Below, piece after piece: positions 13,130 through 25,435 of a stretch of DNA of 64,000 nucleotides (positions within the stretch are counted from its first letter, which is position 1; the number at the start of each line of letters is the position of its first letter). The translations under genes were made by a program, and so were the position numbers. The DNA is taken from NCBI RefSeq assembly GCF_023856365.1, contig NC_064540.1, positions 9,825,691 through 9,889,690 of the forward strand, written 5' to 3'. Origin of the DNA: Brienomyrus brachyistius (Eukaryota > Chordata > Actinopteri > Osteoglossiformes > Mormyridae). Below the pieces are notes generated by a model that had not been told where the DNA came from, ran no database searches, and was given only the letters and a program-made list of their open reading frames with translations.

Positions 13130-13739
13130 GTGCTTTTCCACTGCTACCAGGAACTGAGCCGTACCTGAGCTGAACCATAAAGAGACGGTTTTCTATAGTG
13201 AACTATGTGAGCCGTACCCAACCTATCCCCACACTAACAGACTCGAAAGCATGACTAAACTGAGTTGGCTGTGTCACCACCATCTGATTGGTCAATAGGC
13301 ATGAGTTATTTGAAGGAATAAAGGGCATATTCATTATTAGTTGTATTGCAAATTGTATTACATTGATGCATTTCTGATAAATCGGAACCTTAAAATTTCC
13401 AATCTCCTAATACTTGAAAAAGTATTACAGAATGTCTGAATTGATTGGATTTGTAATGTAAAAGTACACAAGCTAAAGCTAATTCCGCTAGTGTTTGATG
13501 CTAATATAACACAACGATTCTCACAGACATGCTAGTGGAAGTTAGCACATAGTAAATTGTAATGCATACGTGTGAACAGTAAACAAGCATCTCTTCAGTT
13601 TTACGTTCCTGTTGCTGACCTTTCTGCAGTGGAAAATCGAAGCGAGCTGGAATCGCGCTTAAACTTCCCCGGTATGACTGTGTCTCGTCGCGGTATGGGT
13701 CAGGTGCGGCCTGGTTCCTGTATGGCAGTGGAAAAGCAC
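13130..13739 (+). mobile_element. non-autonomous DNA transposon (MITE) with 15-bp TIRs
   Basis: Perfect 15-bp inverted ends GTGCTTTTCCACTGC (13130-13144) and its complement (13725-13739) bound about 610 bp without a transposase. The similarity continues inward (CAGGAAC). A second, inner copy of the right end (CTGCAGTGGAAAATC) lies near 13626, so the element may be composite. A related copy is at 21545-22056. The superfamily is not proven; the ends resemble fish hAT-type MITEs. Confidence 0.72.
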
Positions 13740-14242
13740 AATTTGACAAAAACTGTATGTGACACACTGTGTCCAGCCTTCGAATGAGGCTGCGTTTAGT
13801 TTAGACTGTTTCTGATTTTTTTTTTTAACTGAGACTGAGGCCGTTTTCAGCCAAGGCTACAAGAATCACAGGTGAGACTAAGCCATGTGGGGGACAGCAA
13901 CAGCCATCACTGAGATCAAACCTGGACTCACTCGGTTTGCCATTTTTCTTTTACAAATGTACCATTTGGGCACATTAGCTTACATCAAAAATTCCACTTT
14001 AAAGTAGCCTGAGTTCTGTGTGGCCTGGGACAAAAGTCTTCATCTGTCATGTATCCATCCTCTGGCCACACCAAGCCATACTGTGAAGGTTTGTGTGTCC
14101 ATTACTTTGGTGTGACAACGAACAATGAACGGTAAAGGGTTTGGTCTTGCTCCATAACAGACCATCTTCAAATGTGCCCTCATGTTTGGTTAAACAGTAT
14201 TTTATCATACCACTGTGGATGAGCATATGCAACAATGTTGTT

Positions 14243-14597
14243 TCATCAATCAATCAATTTTCCAAACCTCATATCCTACTGGGTCGCGGGGGGTCCGGAG
14301 CCTAACCCGGAAGCAATGGGCACGAGGCAGGGAACAACCCAGGATGGGGGGCCAGTCCATCGCAGGGCACACTCACACACCATTCACTCATGCATGCACA
14401 CCTACGGGCAATTTAGCAAGTCCAATTAGCCTCAGCATGTTTTTGGACCGTGGGGGGAAACCGGAGTACCCGGAGGAAACCCCACGGCGACATGGGGAGA
14501 ACATGCAAACTCCACACACGTGACCCAGATGGAGACTTGAACCCGGGTCCCAGAGGTGTGAGGCAACAGTGCTAACCACTGCACCACCATGCCACCC
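14243..14597 (-). mobile_element. tRNA-headed fish SINE-like repeat
   Basis: Read on the minus strand it has a box A-like TGGTGCAGTGG (14587-14577), a box B-like GGGTTCAAGTC (14544-14534), then GAACATGCAAACTCCACACA (as + strand), a central body, and a 3' tail of ATTG repeats near 14243-14262. Two GGGCAC copies (14318-14323 and 14365-14370) are 47 bp apart. It is very common in fish genomes and is the parent type of the 30.5-32.5 kb array. Confidence 0.75.
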
Positions 14598-15632
14598 CCA
14601 ATGTTGTTTAAAATATATTTTTAGAACAGCAGTTTGCTGTGAGTACTGTAAAATTGAAACACAGTATATACTATACAAGACCAATTTGTTTTACAGGTAT
14701 TTCTCCAGTGGGACGGTATGGAAACCTGTGTCATTGTTGCAGAGTCCAGCCCGTGATGCTTTACAGCCAGCTGTGCTACATAGTTTGTGATTGAAAAACC
14801 GAACATTTTTGAGCGAATGCGGGGGAACACTGGCTAGTATCAGGTTAGGATCAGTTTAGTATCCGTTTAGCATAGGTTAGCTTCAGTTTGTATCTGATTT
14901 GATGTGCAAATCTCTTAGGCATTTTTGTATTGTCTTGCATGAAAGTAGTTTGCTCTCTTATTTGTCAGGATTTTGACTCTTCACTGTGTTAGTAGAACAG
15001 ATCATATGAGCAAGTAGTGTTTTGAAACAGGCATCTGATGTCAATGGAAAAAGAAATGGCGTCTGCCTTCTTCAGCATTGTCCATGTTTCTTTTCAGGCT
15101 TTGTTCTTGTCCAGAAATGACATTCAAGCTAGTGTCCCATTCCTGACGTCTTGATGCTCAGTGCCTGCACAGCACTAGTGGAGATGCAAAAATGAACATC
15201 ATTGGGGCTAAATGTCCCCCACCCCCAACAGCCATACAGTCCCAGGCTGGCAAGCATCAGAGCATCACTCTCAATGGGGCCATCCAGGCTAGGAGCAGGT
15301 GTCAGGTCACATGGTCGCTTTTAGTGGCGAGTTATTCTCTACTCACCCTCACAGGACCTATCCTATGGTGCAGAACCTCACTGGGACGTGCCAGCTCCGT
15401 CTGCTGTTGCTATGGCAGCAGTGCACCAGAGCGGAGGGTAGGAGAGGGAGAGTGTCCACAATCCTTGGGGTGCACTAGGGTTCAAAGGAGAGATTTTGTG
15501 CTTGTCAGATAAACACAGAAATCTCACACTCAAGCAGGGGGGCTATGTACATGCAAATGTCAGTCAGTGCACACAGTCTGACTGAAGGGCACATGCACAC
15601 ATCACATATGACCACGTGCATGCAGACACGAA

Positions 15633-15900
15633 CACACACACACACACACATACATGTTTGTATTCATATCTTTGTGGGGACCATCCTTTAATTTCTGTGG
15701 GAAAAACCCTAATCCCATCACAACCTTAACCACCAGTAACCAAACAAAAGACTTTAGGCATTTTTAGTTTTTTGATTGCAGTCACAGATTTTTATAATAT
15801 TGAGTGGTTCCTACAATGTCAATATAACACGTTTTTATCACATTGTGGGGACATTTGGTAAATGCAAACCCACACACGCACCCGCACACACACACGGGCT
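15633..15900 (-). mobile_element. small CA-flanked MITE-like repeat, copy 1
   Basis: After a CA tract (15633-15652) come TTGTATTCATATCTTTGTGG and GGACC, then CCCTAATC, AACCTTAACC, GTAACCAAACAAA, TTTTTAGTTTTTTGAT and a closing GTGGGGAC. The same block order recurs at 17.2, 25.2, 37.6 and 41.1 kb. It has no coding capacity. Confidence 0.6.
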
Positions 15901-17231
15901 GGGTTTGCATAGGACTGCAAGTTTGTAAACCACACTCTCACATACAAACACAAGACTATCCATGGAACACACTCACAGCACGGACAATATCATCCACGTA
16001 GAAGCGATGAGAATCATTTTTACATATAGAATAACCTTCAAATAGATGAGTTTAAAAGCTCCCCCTAACCCCCACCCCCCCGAGCTAGCTCTTTTCTGGG
16101 TGGGGGAGAAGAGTCCATATTCACACTTGTGCAGGGACACTGGATAGTCACAGGTGGAAGTAGAGATTTCAGAAGACATCATGTGTTCTTCCCTGCTAAT
16201 TAGGTGTGCTTGCAGTTGTAAGGTGCACAAGTGGGCTACACCCCTCCCCCATCCCCACCCTTGATACAACATTCAGAGCTATGCTACTTTTTCACCTCTC
16301 ATCCAGGACGCAGGGACCATGAAGCCCATTCCAGGGAGTTCAAGACACGAGGGGGGAGACGCCAGTCCATCACAAGGCACATATACAAGTGCACACTCAT
16401 TGCACATGAGTAGCTCACCAACACCCCCACTTCCTGTCTCAGATAGCTGATGGGCTGGGTGGTGCTGTGGTCAGCCAAAATGAAGACTTCATGACAGCAA
16501 CTAAATCTGGGTGATAATGGTGAAGGGATGCAGCCAAAAATATGTCGCTGTAGAGGGGGGAGCGTGTGCAGCCACGTCCGTCCAGGGCGAGTGTGGCAGT
16601 CCTGCCGTGTGCCTCGTGGTTTCCTCCCTCTTTGAGTCAGTCACGGATGCTTCTTTGCTAAGGACATGTGACATGTTCTGTATTCAGGAAGAGCTTCATT
16701 TTCCCTCTCTGGGAGCCGCGGGCTGAAGTATACAGCTGGATTTCAGCAGCTCAAGCAGGCGGAAGGCTGCCCTGCCTCAGAATTCGGCTTCTCCCGGTGT
16801 GGCCAGAACCCCGGTGCCCCTCCTGCCGAGTCGATCTGGTGGGGGGGGGGGGGGGGGGGCACCGCAAAGGCTCAGGAGCTTTGGCTTTTAGCAGCACGCG
16901 ACTGTGTCATTCTGTGTCACAAGTACCTGCTGCGTGCTGTGCGAGGCTGAATAGTGGGGTGCAGACCAAGGCCGAGTGTCACCGGGGGGCTCTGTGTTGC
17001 CAGGGAAACGTGTCGCCCGGAGGTTGCAGGCAGACGGCCGTTGCTGGGAGCTGTAACATGCAGCACATGCAACCTCAGGGTCCTAGTAAGGGAGAGATAA
17101 GGGGGGCGACAGGCCTGTGTGTCTGTGACTATCTGTGCGTGACTGTGTGTCTGTGTGTGTGTCAGTGTGTCTGTGTATCTCTGTGTGGGATTTTTGTCTG
17201 TGTGACTGTGTGTGTATATCTGTGTGGATTA

Positions 17232-17452
17232 GGTGTGTATTACACTGTGGGGGGCAAATGTCCATTTTCAGATCCCCACAAAGATCAGTGAATGCACTAA
17301 GAAAAAGTGAAAATGGCAAAAGTCTCATATTTTATTTGGTTACTTATGGTTAAGGTAAGAGCTGGGTAAGGGTTAAGATCGTCATGCTGTGATTAGAGTT
17401 TTCCCCATAGAAATGAATCAAGAGTCCCCACAAAGATATAATTACAAACCTG
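17232..17452 (+). mobile_element. small TG-flanked MITE-like repeat, copy 2
   Basis: This is in the opposite orientation to copy 1. It contains AAAATGGCAAAAGTCTCATA, TTTGGTTACTTATGGTTAAG, CCCCATAGAAATGA and the end GTCCCCACAAAGATATAATT followed by TGTGTGTG. The outer ends resemble each other when inverted (GTGGGG and CCCCAC). A TG/CTGTGTGT microsatellite (17115-17230) abuts it. Confidence 0.6.
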
Positions 17453-17559
17453 TGTGTGTGCGTGCATGAGATTATGCTTCTCAAGAAGAGTCTGGCAGGT
17501 GGAGGGGAAGCAAGGCTTTTTACATGCTGTTTACAGCAGGGATGGAGAACTGTTGACCT

Positions 17560-18877
17560 CAAATGGAGATATAGTCAGGTGATGAAATGAGAAATTCAAG
17601 GACCTCCTGAATCCCGCTATGATGCCCTCCTTGGAGAAAGTAGAGTTGGAAGACTAAGAGGAGGACTGATCCATCACAGGGGCTGGGGTCACTGAAGTAG
17701 TCCAGAAACTCTTCAGAGGTAGGGCTACAGGGGAGATTTGCCCCGAGTTCTTGAATGTTCTTCATGTTGTTGGGCTGTATTAGTTGACATGCTTCTATAA
17801 CATTGACTTTGGGGACAGTGCCATTGGATTGGCAGATTTGGGGGGTGAAAGGGGACTAGAAGATGTATTTCAACTTAAGGAGATCACACTCCACAGCCTC
17901 CACGGGATGGTCTATGCCAGGGTACTGGAGAGGACGGTCCGCGGAAGGCTGGACCAGCTCTTCACCCCCCAGCAGTACTGCAGGGTTTATGTGAACTTGC
18001 CCAAAGAGTCTACATGTGTTTTGTGGACTTGGAAAAGGCATATGATTGTGGCCTTTGGGGGTGGGGTTCTTCAGGATTGTGGGGTACGGAGTCCACTGTT
18101 GTTATCAAATCCCTGTAAAAATGGAGCGGGAGTTTGGTTCACCTGACCAGTGATAAGCCAGGCTTATTCCCAATGGGTGTTCGTCATAACATTTATGGAG
18201 GATGGAGTGGTTTGGTGACCTCAGGATCACATCTTTGCTTTTTATAGATGATGTGGTCCTGTTGGCGTTTTCGGGCTGTGACCTGCAGCCTGCACTGCAG
18301 TGATTTGCAGCTGAGTGTGAGGTGCCCAGAATTAGAATCAGCACCTCCAAGTCTGAGGTCATGGATCTCAACTAGAAAAGGGTGAATAGCCCCTTCCAGG
18401 TTGGGGATGAGTTACTGCCTCAAGAGGAGGAGCTTAAGTATCTCGGGGTCTTGTTCACAAGTGAGGGAAGGGAGTAGGAAATCAACAAGTGGATCAGTTC
18501 AGTGAGTTTTCTTCACAGAGTGTCTGGGCTCAGCCTTAGTGATTGGGTGAGGAGCTCATACATTTGGGAGGGGCTCAAAGTAGAGCCATTGGTCCTCCGT
18601 ACTGAAAGGAACCAGTTGAGGTAGTTCAGGCATTAATGTTGGATGCCTCCTGGATGCTTCTCTGGGGAGGTGCTTCGAGTATACCCAACCTGGAGGAGAC
18701 CCTGGGACACATCTATAAATTGCTGGAGAGATTATATCTCTTGACTGGCTGAGCAACATTTCCCCGGTGGAGCTGGAGGAGGTGGCTGGTGAAAGGGAGG
18801 TCTGGGCATCCCTGCTTAGATTGCTGCCCCCACAACCCGAATTGGGATAAGCAGCAGAGAATGGATAGATGGATGGA
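17560..18877 (+). pseudogene. LINE remnant (reverse transcriptase), 5'-truncated
   Basis: Discontinuous frames show LHGMVYARVLERTVRGRLDQ, a reverse transcriptase box FIDDVVLL (about 18239), STSKSEVM, ELKYLGVLFTSEG and a C-terminal tail ending in ATGGATAGATGGATGGAT. Several stops and frameshifts mean it is dead. It is a fish non-LTR retrotransposon; its clade cannot be assigned by eye. The catalytic motif is FIDD in place of the usual FADD. Confidence 0.75.
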
Positions 18878-19563
18878 TCCAATATGTGTGCGTTTGTGTC
18901 TCTATGTGTGTAACTGTGTGGCTGTGTGTTTGTGTGTGTGTCTGTGTGCATAAGACTGTGTGCACAGTTATAACAAATTTGTCTGTATATGTGTGGCTGA
19001 ATGTGTAAAATCCCTATCGGCTGTGGGTTTACACTGTAGATTGCCTTTGATTTCAGATGTGAGAGGAAGTCCACTTTTCCACAATGTGAATCTGTGTACT
19101 TACTTTCTCAGTAACCATGGCAATCACAGCTCATATACAAGTCATATATCAGTAGACATACATGTGGAGGAGCAATGAACATGGACACAGTAGCATGCAG
19201 ACAGCTGGTGCCCTGCTAGAAGTGGCTGCACTGGGGGATGTGGCCAAGCCACTGGGCACATTTGTAGGTTTTTTCGGTTTCCCTTGCTTGTGAAACATGG
19301 CTGATGGTTCAGCTTCCTGAGGTAGCTTTCTCATATTTGGATTTCCTGCTCTGTCTCCAAGCTCTTCATTAATTTAGCAGATGATTATATTAGATTATTG
19401 TCCACTGGCCTCTGTCTTCATTTCTGAGTGCCTTTTTTCACCCTTTCTTTTTCATCTGCTCCCTTTATCTTCCTTCCATCCCCTCTATTTTTCTACCACT
19501 TTCCCCATCTTTTCCACTCCTTCTTTCATGCCGTCTCTCCCTCCTACCTTCTCAATCTTAGGC

Positions 19564-19989
19564 CTTGTCCACACATATTTTTAAAAATATAGCTGTTTTA
19601 TGCCTTTTGGTCTTTTGTCCACGCGCAAACAGCATTTTATGCGACTGAAAATGGAGCTTTTGTAAAAATCCCATCCTGGGGGGAAAATTTTCAGAAACTG
19701 CATTTTTACGTTGACTAGTAGACAGAGAAAGACAGTTTTGGCTTGTAACATCAGAGTGTGTGCCGTTGTCCACTTTGTTTGACTTCAGAATGTGTGGTCG
19801 CTGTTTACATTAGCTGTTATTAGCTTAGCAGAACTGGTAATAAGGCTTCTGATTGGCCAACATGGCTTTACGGTTGGAGTTATATTGCCGCCTGCTGGGT
19901 TGGCATGCTCTTGACAGTGCGTTTTCATGTGGACTGGCTCTTTTTTTTAACAACGGAGGAGGAAAAACACTGTGTATGTGTGGACAAAG
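19564..19989. mobile_element. hAT-type MITE with 8-bp target duplication
   Basis: This is 426 bp with terminal inverted repeats CTTGTCCACACAT and CTTTGTCCACACAT (the latter read from the right end). It is flanked by the perfect direct repeat TCTTAGGC at 19556-19563 and 19990-19997. An 8-bp duplication is the hallmark of hAT transposons. No transposase is encoded; mobilisation would need one in trans. Confidence 0.88.
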
Positions 19990-20074
19990 TCTTAGGCCCT
20001 TTCCTCAAATCCCCCCGCCCCCACCATGCAGACAGGTCATCAACTTCCCCGAGTAGAATAAATGAATGAATGTT

Positions 20075-20120
20075 ATATTTATATAGCGCTTTTCAGGACA
20101 CCCAAAGGGGGAAACCACTT
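20075..20120. repeat. fish repeat fragment ATTTATATAGCGCTTTTC
   Basis: A short stretch reading ATTTATATAGCGCTTTTCAG then GACACCCAAA is a very common interspersed sequence in fish and amphibian genomes. A related piece (CATATAGCGCCTTCCC) is at about 3002. Its parent element is not identified here. Confidence 0.45.
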
Positions 20121-20154
20121 CAACCATAACTACAGAGTTACTAGTCTTACACCA

Positions 20155-20288
20155 GACCTAGTATCACCAGTAGCCCCAGGTCAGCATTAGCTTTACCAAA
20201 ACTAGCAGCGCCAGTAGCTCCAAGTTAGCATTAGCTTTACCAGAACTAGCAGCACCAATAGTCATAGGTTAGCACTAGCTGTAATCCC
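20155..20288. repeat. 44-bp minisatellite, left part
   Basis: About three diverged copies of the unit CCCCAGGTTAGCATTAG plus ACCAGAACTGATATCACAAG seen in purer form at 22570-23100. It is separated from the main block by LINE and MITE sequence. Confidence 0.75.
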
Positions 20289-20289
20289 A

Positions 20290-22565
20290 CTTTCATTTGG
20301 TTGACGTTCGACGCCTGTGGCAAAGACTCAGGTACAATCACCAATTACAGATTAAACCCCTCCCTGTAAATCGACTGACTTCTTGCAGGCAGGCAACTTG
20401 AACTTCTTTCTTGCTTGCCTTGATGCAAGCGGTGATGGTGATACTGGGGCTGCATGTACCAGTGAAGCTCAGATCCAGTCTGTGGTCACTGTCACTGAGC
20501 ACCAAGTCCGCATGTCCCTGTGGCGAGTGAGCAGCAGCAAAGCAGCTGGCCTGGACAGTGCATGCAGAAGCGGTTCTGCACTGTTAATCTTGCTAGGGTG
20601 TTTACAGAAATTTTCAGTCTATTCTTGCCCAGTACCGTGGTTCCCCCCTGTTTTAAAAAATCCACAATTGTCCTAATTTCCAACCCCACCTGTCTAAATT
20701 ATTATGGCCCTGTTCCGCTTAATGAAGTGCTTCGAGAGGCTGGTCAAAGATTATATCTGTTCCACCCTCTCCATGACCATTGATCCGCTTCAGTTTGCCT
20801 GTCGCCCAAACATCTCCAGCGTCCTGCATACCGTTCTCACCCACTTGGGCAGTGACAGGGGGAACTATGTGAGAGTGTTGCTCATAGATTTTAGTTATGC
20901 TTTCAACACCACGGCCCCCCTTACATTGTTCTCCAAACTCAGGAACCTGAGTCTGAATGCACCCCTCTGTGACTGGATCTTGATTTTCTCACAGGGAGAC
21001 CCCAAATGGGGTAGGTGGGATCCCATATTTTGGCTCCCTTCACCCTCAGTATTGGCTTCGCTTGAAAGTGTGTTCTGAGCCCACTGCTGTACTCTTTGTA
21101 TGCACAAAATTGCGTGGCCAAACACATGACAAACAAAATAGTCAAATTTGTAGACAACACAGTAGTAGTTGGCGCGATCCCCAACCACAATGAGCAGGCC
21201 TACCTGGACAAGGTGGACAGTTTCACACTATAGTGTCAGGTTAAAGGCTGGTTCATGCGTTTCTGCACAAGCGCAACCCTCGCATATCTACTCTGCGTAT
21301 GTGTACATGGAAATGTTCATAGTTCTCTGGTCAAGCCGTGTACTTTGCCCTCTCAATATCAAAGTTGATAGGGCGATTAGCCTTAGATATCTGGGAGTCT
21401 GTTCTTCTGATGACCTCACCTGGTCCAGTCATGTATAGACTCTGGTATCTAAAGACAGACATTGGCTGTACCATCTTATGGTGCTTGTTTACTGGCATAT
21501 AAGAACCAGGCTGTATCCGACTTGTACCACATAGATATACTAGTCAATTTTCCACTGCAGAAGGGTCGCCTTGCCAGGTTTGGAAAACAACAGTGACATA
21601 AAACTGAGGAGACACTTAGTTACTATTCAAACAGTGTACTTCATGATTTACTATGTATTCATTTCGACTAGCAAGTAGGTGAGAATCACCATGTTATTTT
21701 AGCATTAAACACTAGGGGAATTAGCATTAGCTTGCTTAAACTTGCTTTGTGAATCCATTCTGTTCAGCCATTCTTTAGTACTTTTTAGGTACTAAATTTT
21801 AAATTTAAGTTATCAGGAATACATTAATACATCACAATGTGTGATGCTGCTAATAATGGATAATATATAGAATATGCCTACTTTTTCTTCAGATAATCCA
21901 TGCATACTGACGCAGCTCACTGGTCATTTCAACCAATCTGGTGGTGGTGATGCAATCAGCTCAGTTTAGTCATGCATAATTGCATAATTTACAACAGAAC
22001 CATCCCTTTGTGGTACAGCTAGCGTAGGACTCGGCTCTTGGCGGTAGCAGAAAATCACCATTAGGTAGCTGAGGAGGTTCCATGTCTCACCAGGCATTTT
22101 CTCTCGGAAGCCTACTACTCGAGATCGTTAGAAAGCATCCTCACCACGGGAATCATAGTCTGGCTTGGTACTTGCTCCACCATGGACCACAAAGTTCTGC
22201 AGAGGGTAGTGCATTCAGGTGAATGCATCAACAAATCTCATCTGTCCCTCCTGCAGGATATTTACCCGAGACGATAAAGGGACAAGAGTTGTCAAAATCA
22301 GCAGGGACACAATCCACCCTAACAAATACCTCTTTACCAGGCAGAGTCTCAGAAAGAGCTTTTACCCTCAAGCCATCAGGTTAATAAATGCGTCTATAAC
22401 AGTTTGACACCTGCTCCTTGCATATGCACCACACAATTTATTTGAGCCATGTTTCAAACCTGTTTTTCTTTTATCTTTTCTTTTACAGTAAACTTTCTCT
22501 TCCTTATTTATTGCAAATCTATTATATTGCTGTGTTTTGTTGTTTTATTGATATAACTCTTTTTA
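20290..22565 (+). pseudogene. CR1/L2-type LINE remnant, interrupted
   Basis: Fragments in different frames match the order of a fish L2-type reverse transcriptase: SKAAGLD, KCFERLVKDYICSTL, DPLQFACRPN, VRVLLIDFSYAFNT, CDWIL, SPLLYSLY, KIVKFVDNTVVVG (the usual FADD box changed to FVDN) and, after an insertion, IHPNKYLFTRQSLRKSFYPQ. Stops and frameshifts show it is inactive. A MITE copy lies inside at 21545-22056. Confidence 0.78.
21545..22056 (-). mobile_element. MITE copy related to the 13.1-kb element, inside the LINE
   Basis: The sequence aligns by eye, inverted, to 13137-13640. Shared blocks include ATTTTCCACTGCAGAA, AAAACTGA, TTTACTATGT and CATGACTAAACTGAG (minus strand). It sits between the reverse transcriptase core and the 3' part of the L2 remnant, so it jumped in after the LINE. 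Ends are degraded and no clear target duplication was found. Confidence 0.7.
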
Positions 22566-22569
22566 TTAC

Positions 22570-23100
22570 GCCAGCTTTACCATAACCGGCAGCCCCAGGT
22601 TAGCATTAGATTCACCAGAACTGATATCACAAGCAGCCCCAGGTTAGCATTAGATTCCGCAGAACTCATATCACAAGCAGCCCCAGGTTAGCATTAGATT
22701 CACCAGAACTGATATCACAAGCAGCCCCAGGTTAGCATTAGATTCACCAGAACTGATATCACAAGCAGCCCCAGGTTAGCATTAGATTCACCAGAACTGA
22801 TATCACAAGCAGCCACAGGTTAGCATTAGATTCACCAAAACTGATATCACAAGCAGCCCCAGGTTAGCATTAGATTCACCAGAACTGATATCACAAGCAG
22901 CCCCAGGTTAGCATTAGATTCAGCAGAACTGATATCACAAGCAGCCCCAGGTTAGCATTAGATTCAGCAGAACTGATATCGCAAGCAGCCCCAGGTTAGC
23001 ATTAGATTCACCAGAACTGATATCACAAGCAGCCCCAGGTTAGCATTAGATTCAGCAGAACTGATATCACATGCAGCCCCAGGTTAGCATTAGCTTTATC
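22570..23100. repeat. 44-bp minisatellite, main part
   Basis: About 12 close copies of a unit containing AGAACTGATATCACAAGCAG then CCCCAGGTTAGCATTAGATT. Copies differ at only a few positions (CACC or CAGC before AGAACT), so expansion is recent compared with the 20.15-kb part. Confidence 0.9.
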
Positions 23101-24999
23101 AGATCCAGCATCACCAATACCCCTGAACGAATTCCAGTGGTAACCAAAACAGGAGCAGTACCACAACCAGGGCCGGCAACAGTACAGAACAATAAATTCA
23201 GCCATACCAGAACCAGGTCAAGTACCCATGGTGCACCAGGCATGTCTATAGCAAAGCATTTCCACTGGGGTCTGGCTAACAGTGTGAGTTGTGTTGTTTG
23301 AATGTGAATAGATTTTAACGTGCCTGTATCTTGACAAATCACTATGGCGTTTCTTTCAGCCTTACCATTTGAGGAATTCTATCTGAGATGGGTGCATATG
23401 TACATATTTCACCTAAAATTCAGCCTCTGTTAAATACTTGAAGGATGGTTCCCATTTCCTTGTCTGCTCTGTGACTCTCTTGATTCTGAGCCAGGAGTCT
23501 GAAGTCAAAACAAGTTCCCTTCTGCATCCACCCATCCTGTTTGAAACCGAACCTCCAATAAACTGCACTTTGTTCTGTTCTTGATCAGATGCCATCTTGC
23601 CTTGCTTAACCCACCAGAATAACAGCACATCTCCCAATTAGAGACACAGTCTGTAGGAAACCAAGAAAAAGGCTGTTTTGCAAGCACCAGTAAGTACCAG
23701 CTTGAAAATAACACAGATGTTCAGGAATTCATTATAGCTTCACACCAACACAAAAAGTATGACTGAATCAGTTAAGTAGTCACCACATCACTCTGCTATC
23801 CTATCAGAGGACATAGCTGGACGGGAACATTTGTCCACTACTGCCACCTAGTGTTGTGACTGAAGGGCTGTGCTTCAGTGGTGGAACGTTGATCATTTTC
23901 TCACTTCCTTTGATTAAAGTGCTCAAATACAATTTTGTCATAATATCAGAGATGAGTTTTAATGGCAGTTTGTGTAAAATGTCTCTAGTCAGGTTTGGGA
24001 TGAGTATACATTTCCAGGGGACGTAGAAGGCCCAGGGTGACTGATTTTTCTTCAGTTCAAGACACTTTATTTGAATGATATCAACATTTGCTTAAATAAG
24101 CATACACATGGCTGATATACATTATTCTATGTCATGGGACACCCCTAACTGCAGGAAAATCATATGCAAAATTTCAATTTGCAAGAAATAACATGGCGAA
24201 CACTGGAGTTTCCAGCACTTAAATCCGACTAGTTATCCGGTTAAGCAACATATCCTGCTTTCTAAAACTGGCCCTAGTTCTAGCCAGGTTCATCGTCAGC
24301 CATCGTTAGTAATATCAGCTGATAACAACATATTACATGGTCATTTGCACGTAAGATGTAAAGATGTAAGTGCTAAAAAACAGTATATGCTGTATGCACT
24401 TGACTTCTGAGGTCAGGGTTGCAGAGGATGCTTCAACTTTCCGAGTCGAAATTCCGACTTCAGGGAGAGTTCTGGTTGAAATTTCCAACCTGGATCTCGG
24501 AATTTCTGATTTCCGAGTTCAAAAGGAACGCAGTATAAGGACTATAGATTCCCCTTTTCATAGGACAGGGACCACCCCCTACGGGAGTTTAATTAATAGG
24601 TTGCGGCAACAGGGGAGGGACGTAATCAGCTCTCGCTGAAACCCAAGTCCCCCTCCCCCGCAGTGGGACAGAGGGGCAGCGGAGGCTTGGACTAACAGAG
24701 AGGCTGAGCTTTAGGAAGAATGCGATGTGGTTGCCACGGAAACACAAGGGGCTCAGTCTTATAGAGGGGATTCGTAACTAAGTAACTGAAGCAGGCAGTG
24801 GACGGAGATCAGAGTCCACTCAGCTGGTAAATCATTGAGAGGATCAAGGCGTCCAGGTGTATTGAGCCAGTGTTATCAATGGCCAAGAGATGGCGCTGCT
24901 TGAGAAACAGCAGTTCTCATTGTGTGGCATCCACTAATGTGGTTAATAATCAATGCATTGTTGTGTTATTTGCATGTGAACATGCGCACAGAGCATCTG

Positions 25000-25435
25000 T
25001 GTGTTTGTCAGTGTGTGTCTCTGTATATGTGTGTGTTTGTGTGTGTGTCTGTGAGTATTTGTGTGTGTGTATTGGTGTGAATGAGTCTATATAACTGTGT
25101 GTCAATGAGAGTGTGTCTGTGGGTGTATCTGTGTCCATCTTTGTGTGTGTGTGTGTGTGTGCAGTTTTTGTAATTATTACATTGTGGGGACCAAATTTCC
25201 CCAGAACGTGATAAAACCCTATTATTTTGTTGTCTTGGGAACTTTTTCTCAATTTAATAAAAATCTGTGAATGCAACTAAAAATGCCAAAACTCTTGTAT
25301 TTTGTTTGATTACTTAAAGTTATGACTGGCAGGGGTTAAGATTGTCATCGCTGGGATTAGTATTATGTCCATAGAAATGATTGGAGAGTCCCCATAACGA
25401 TATGAATACCTGTGTGCGTGTCTGTACGTGTGTGT
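25000..25435 (+). mobile_element. TG-rich tract and MITE-like repeat, copy 3
   Basis: A TG-rich microsatellite (about 25000-25165) leads into TTTTGTAATTATTACATTGT and GGGGACC, then AAAAATGCCAAAACTC, TTGTTTGATTACTTAAAG, CCATAGAAATGA and GTCCCCATAACGATATGAAT followed by TG. It shares its order with the 17.2-kb copy. Confidence 0.6.

Noticed and set aside
14534..14587. tRNA gene (box A and box B present)
   Set aside because: The boxes belong to the head of a SINE-like repeat; no full cloverleaf or anticodon arm is evident.
16668..17291. 207-codon plus-strand open frame
   Set aside because: Runs through a poly-G tract and a TG microsatellite, with no family similarity.
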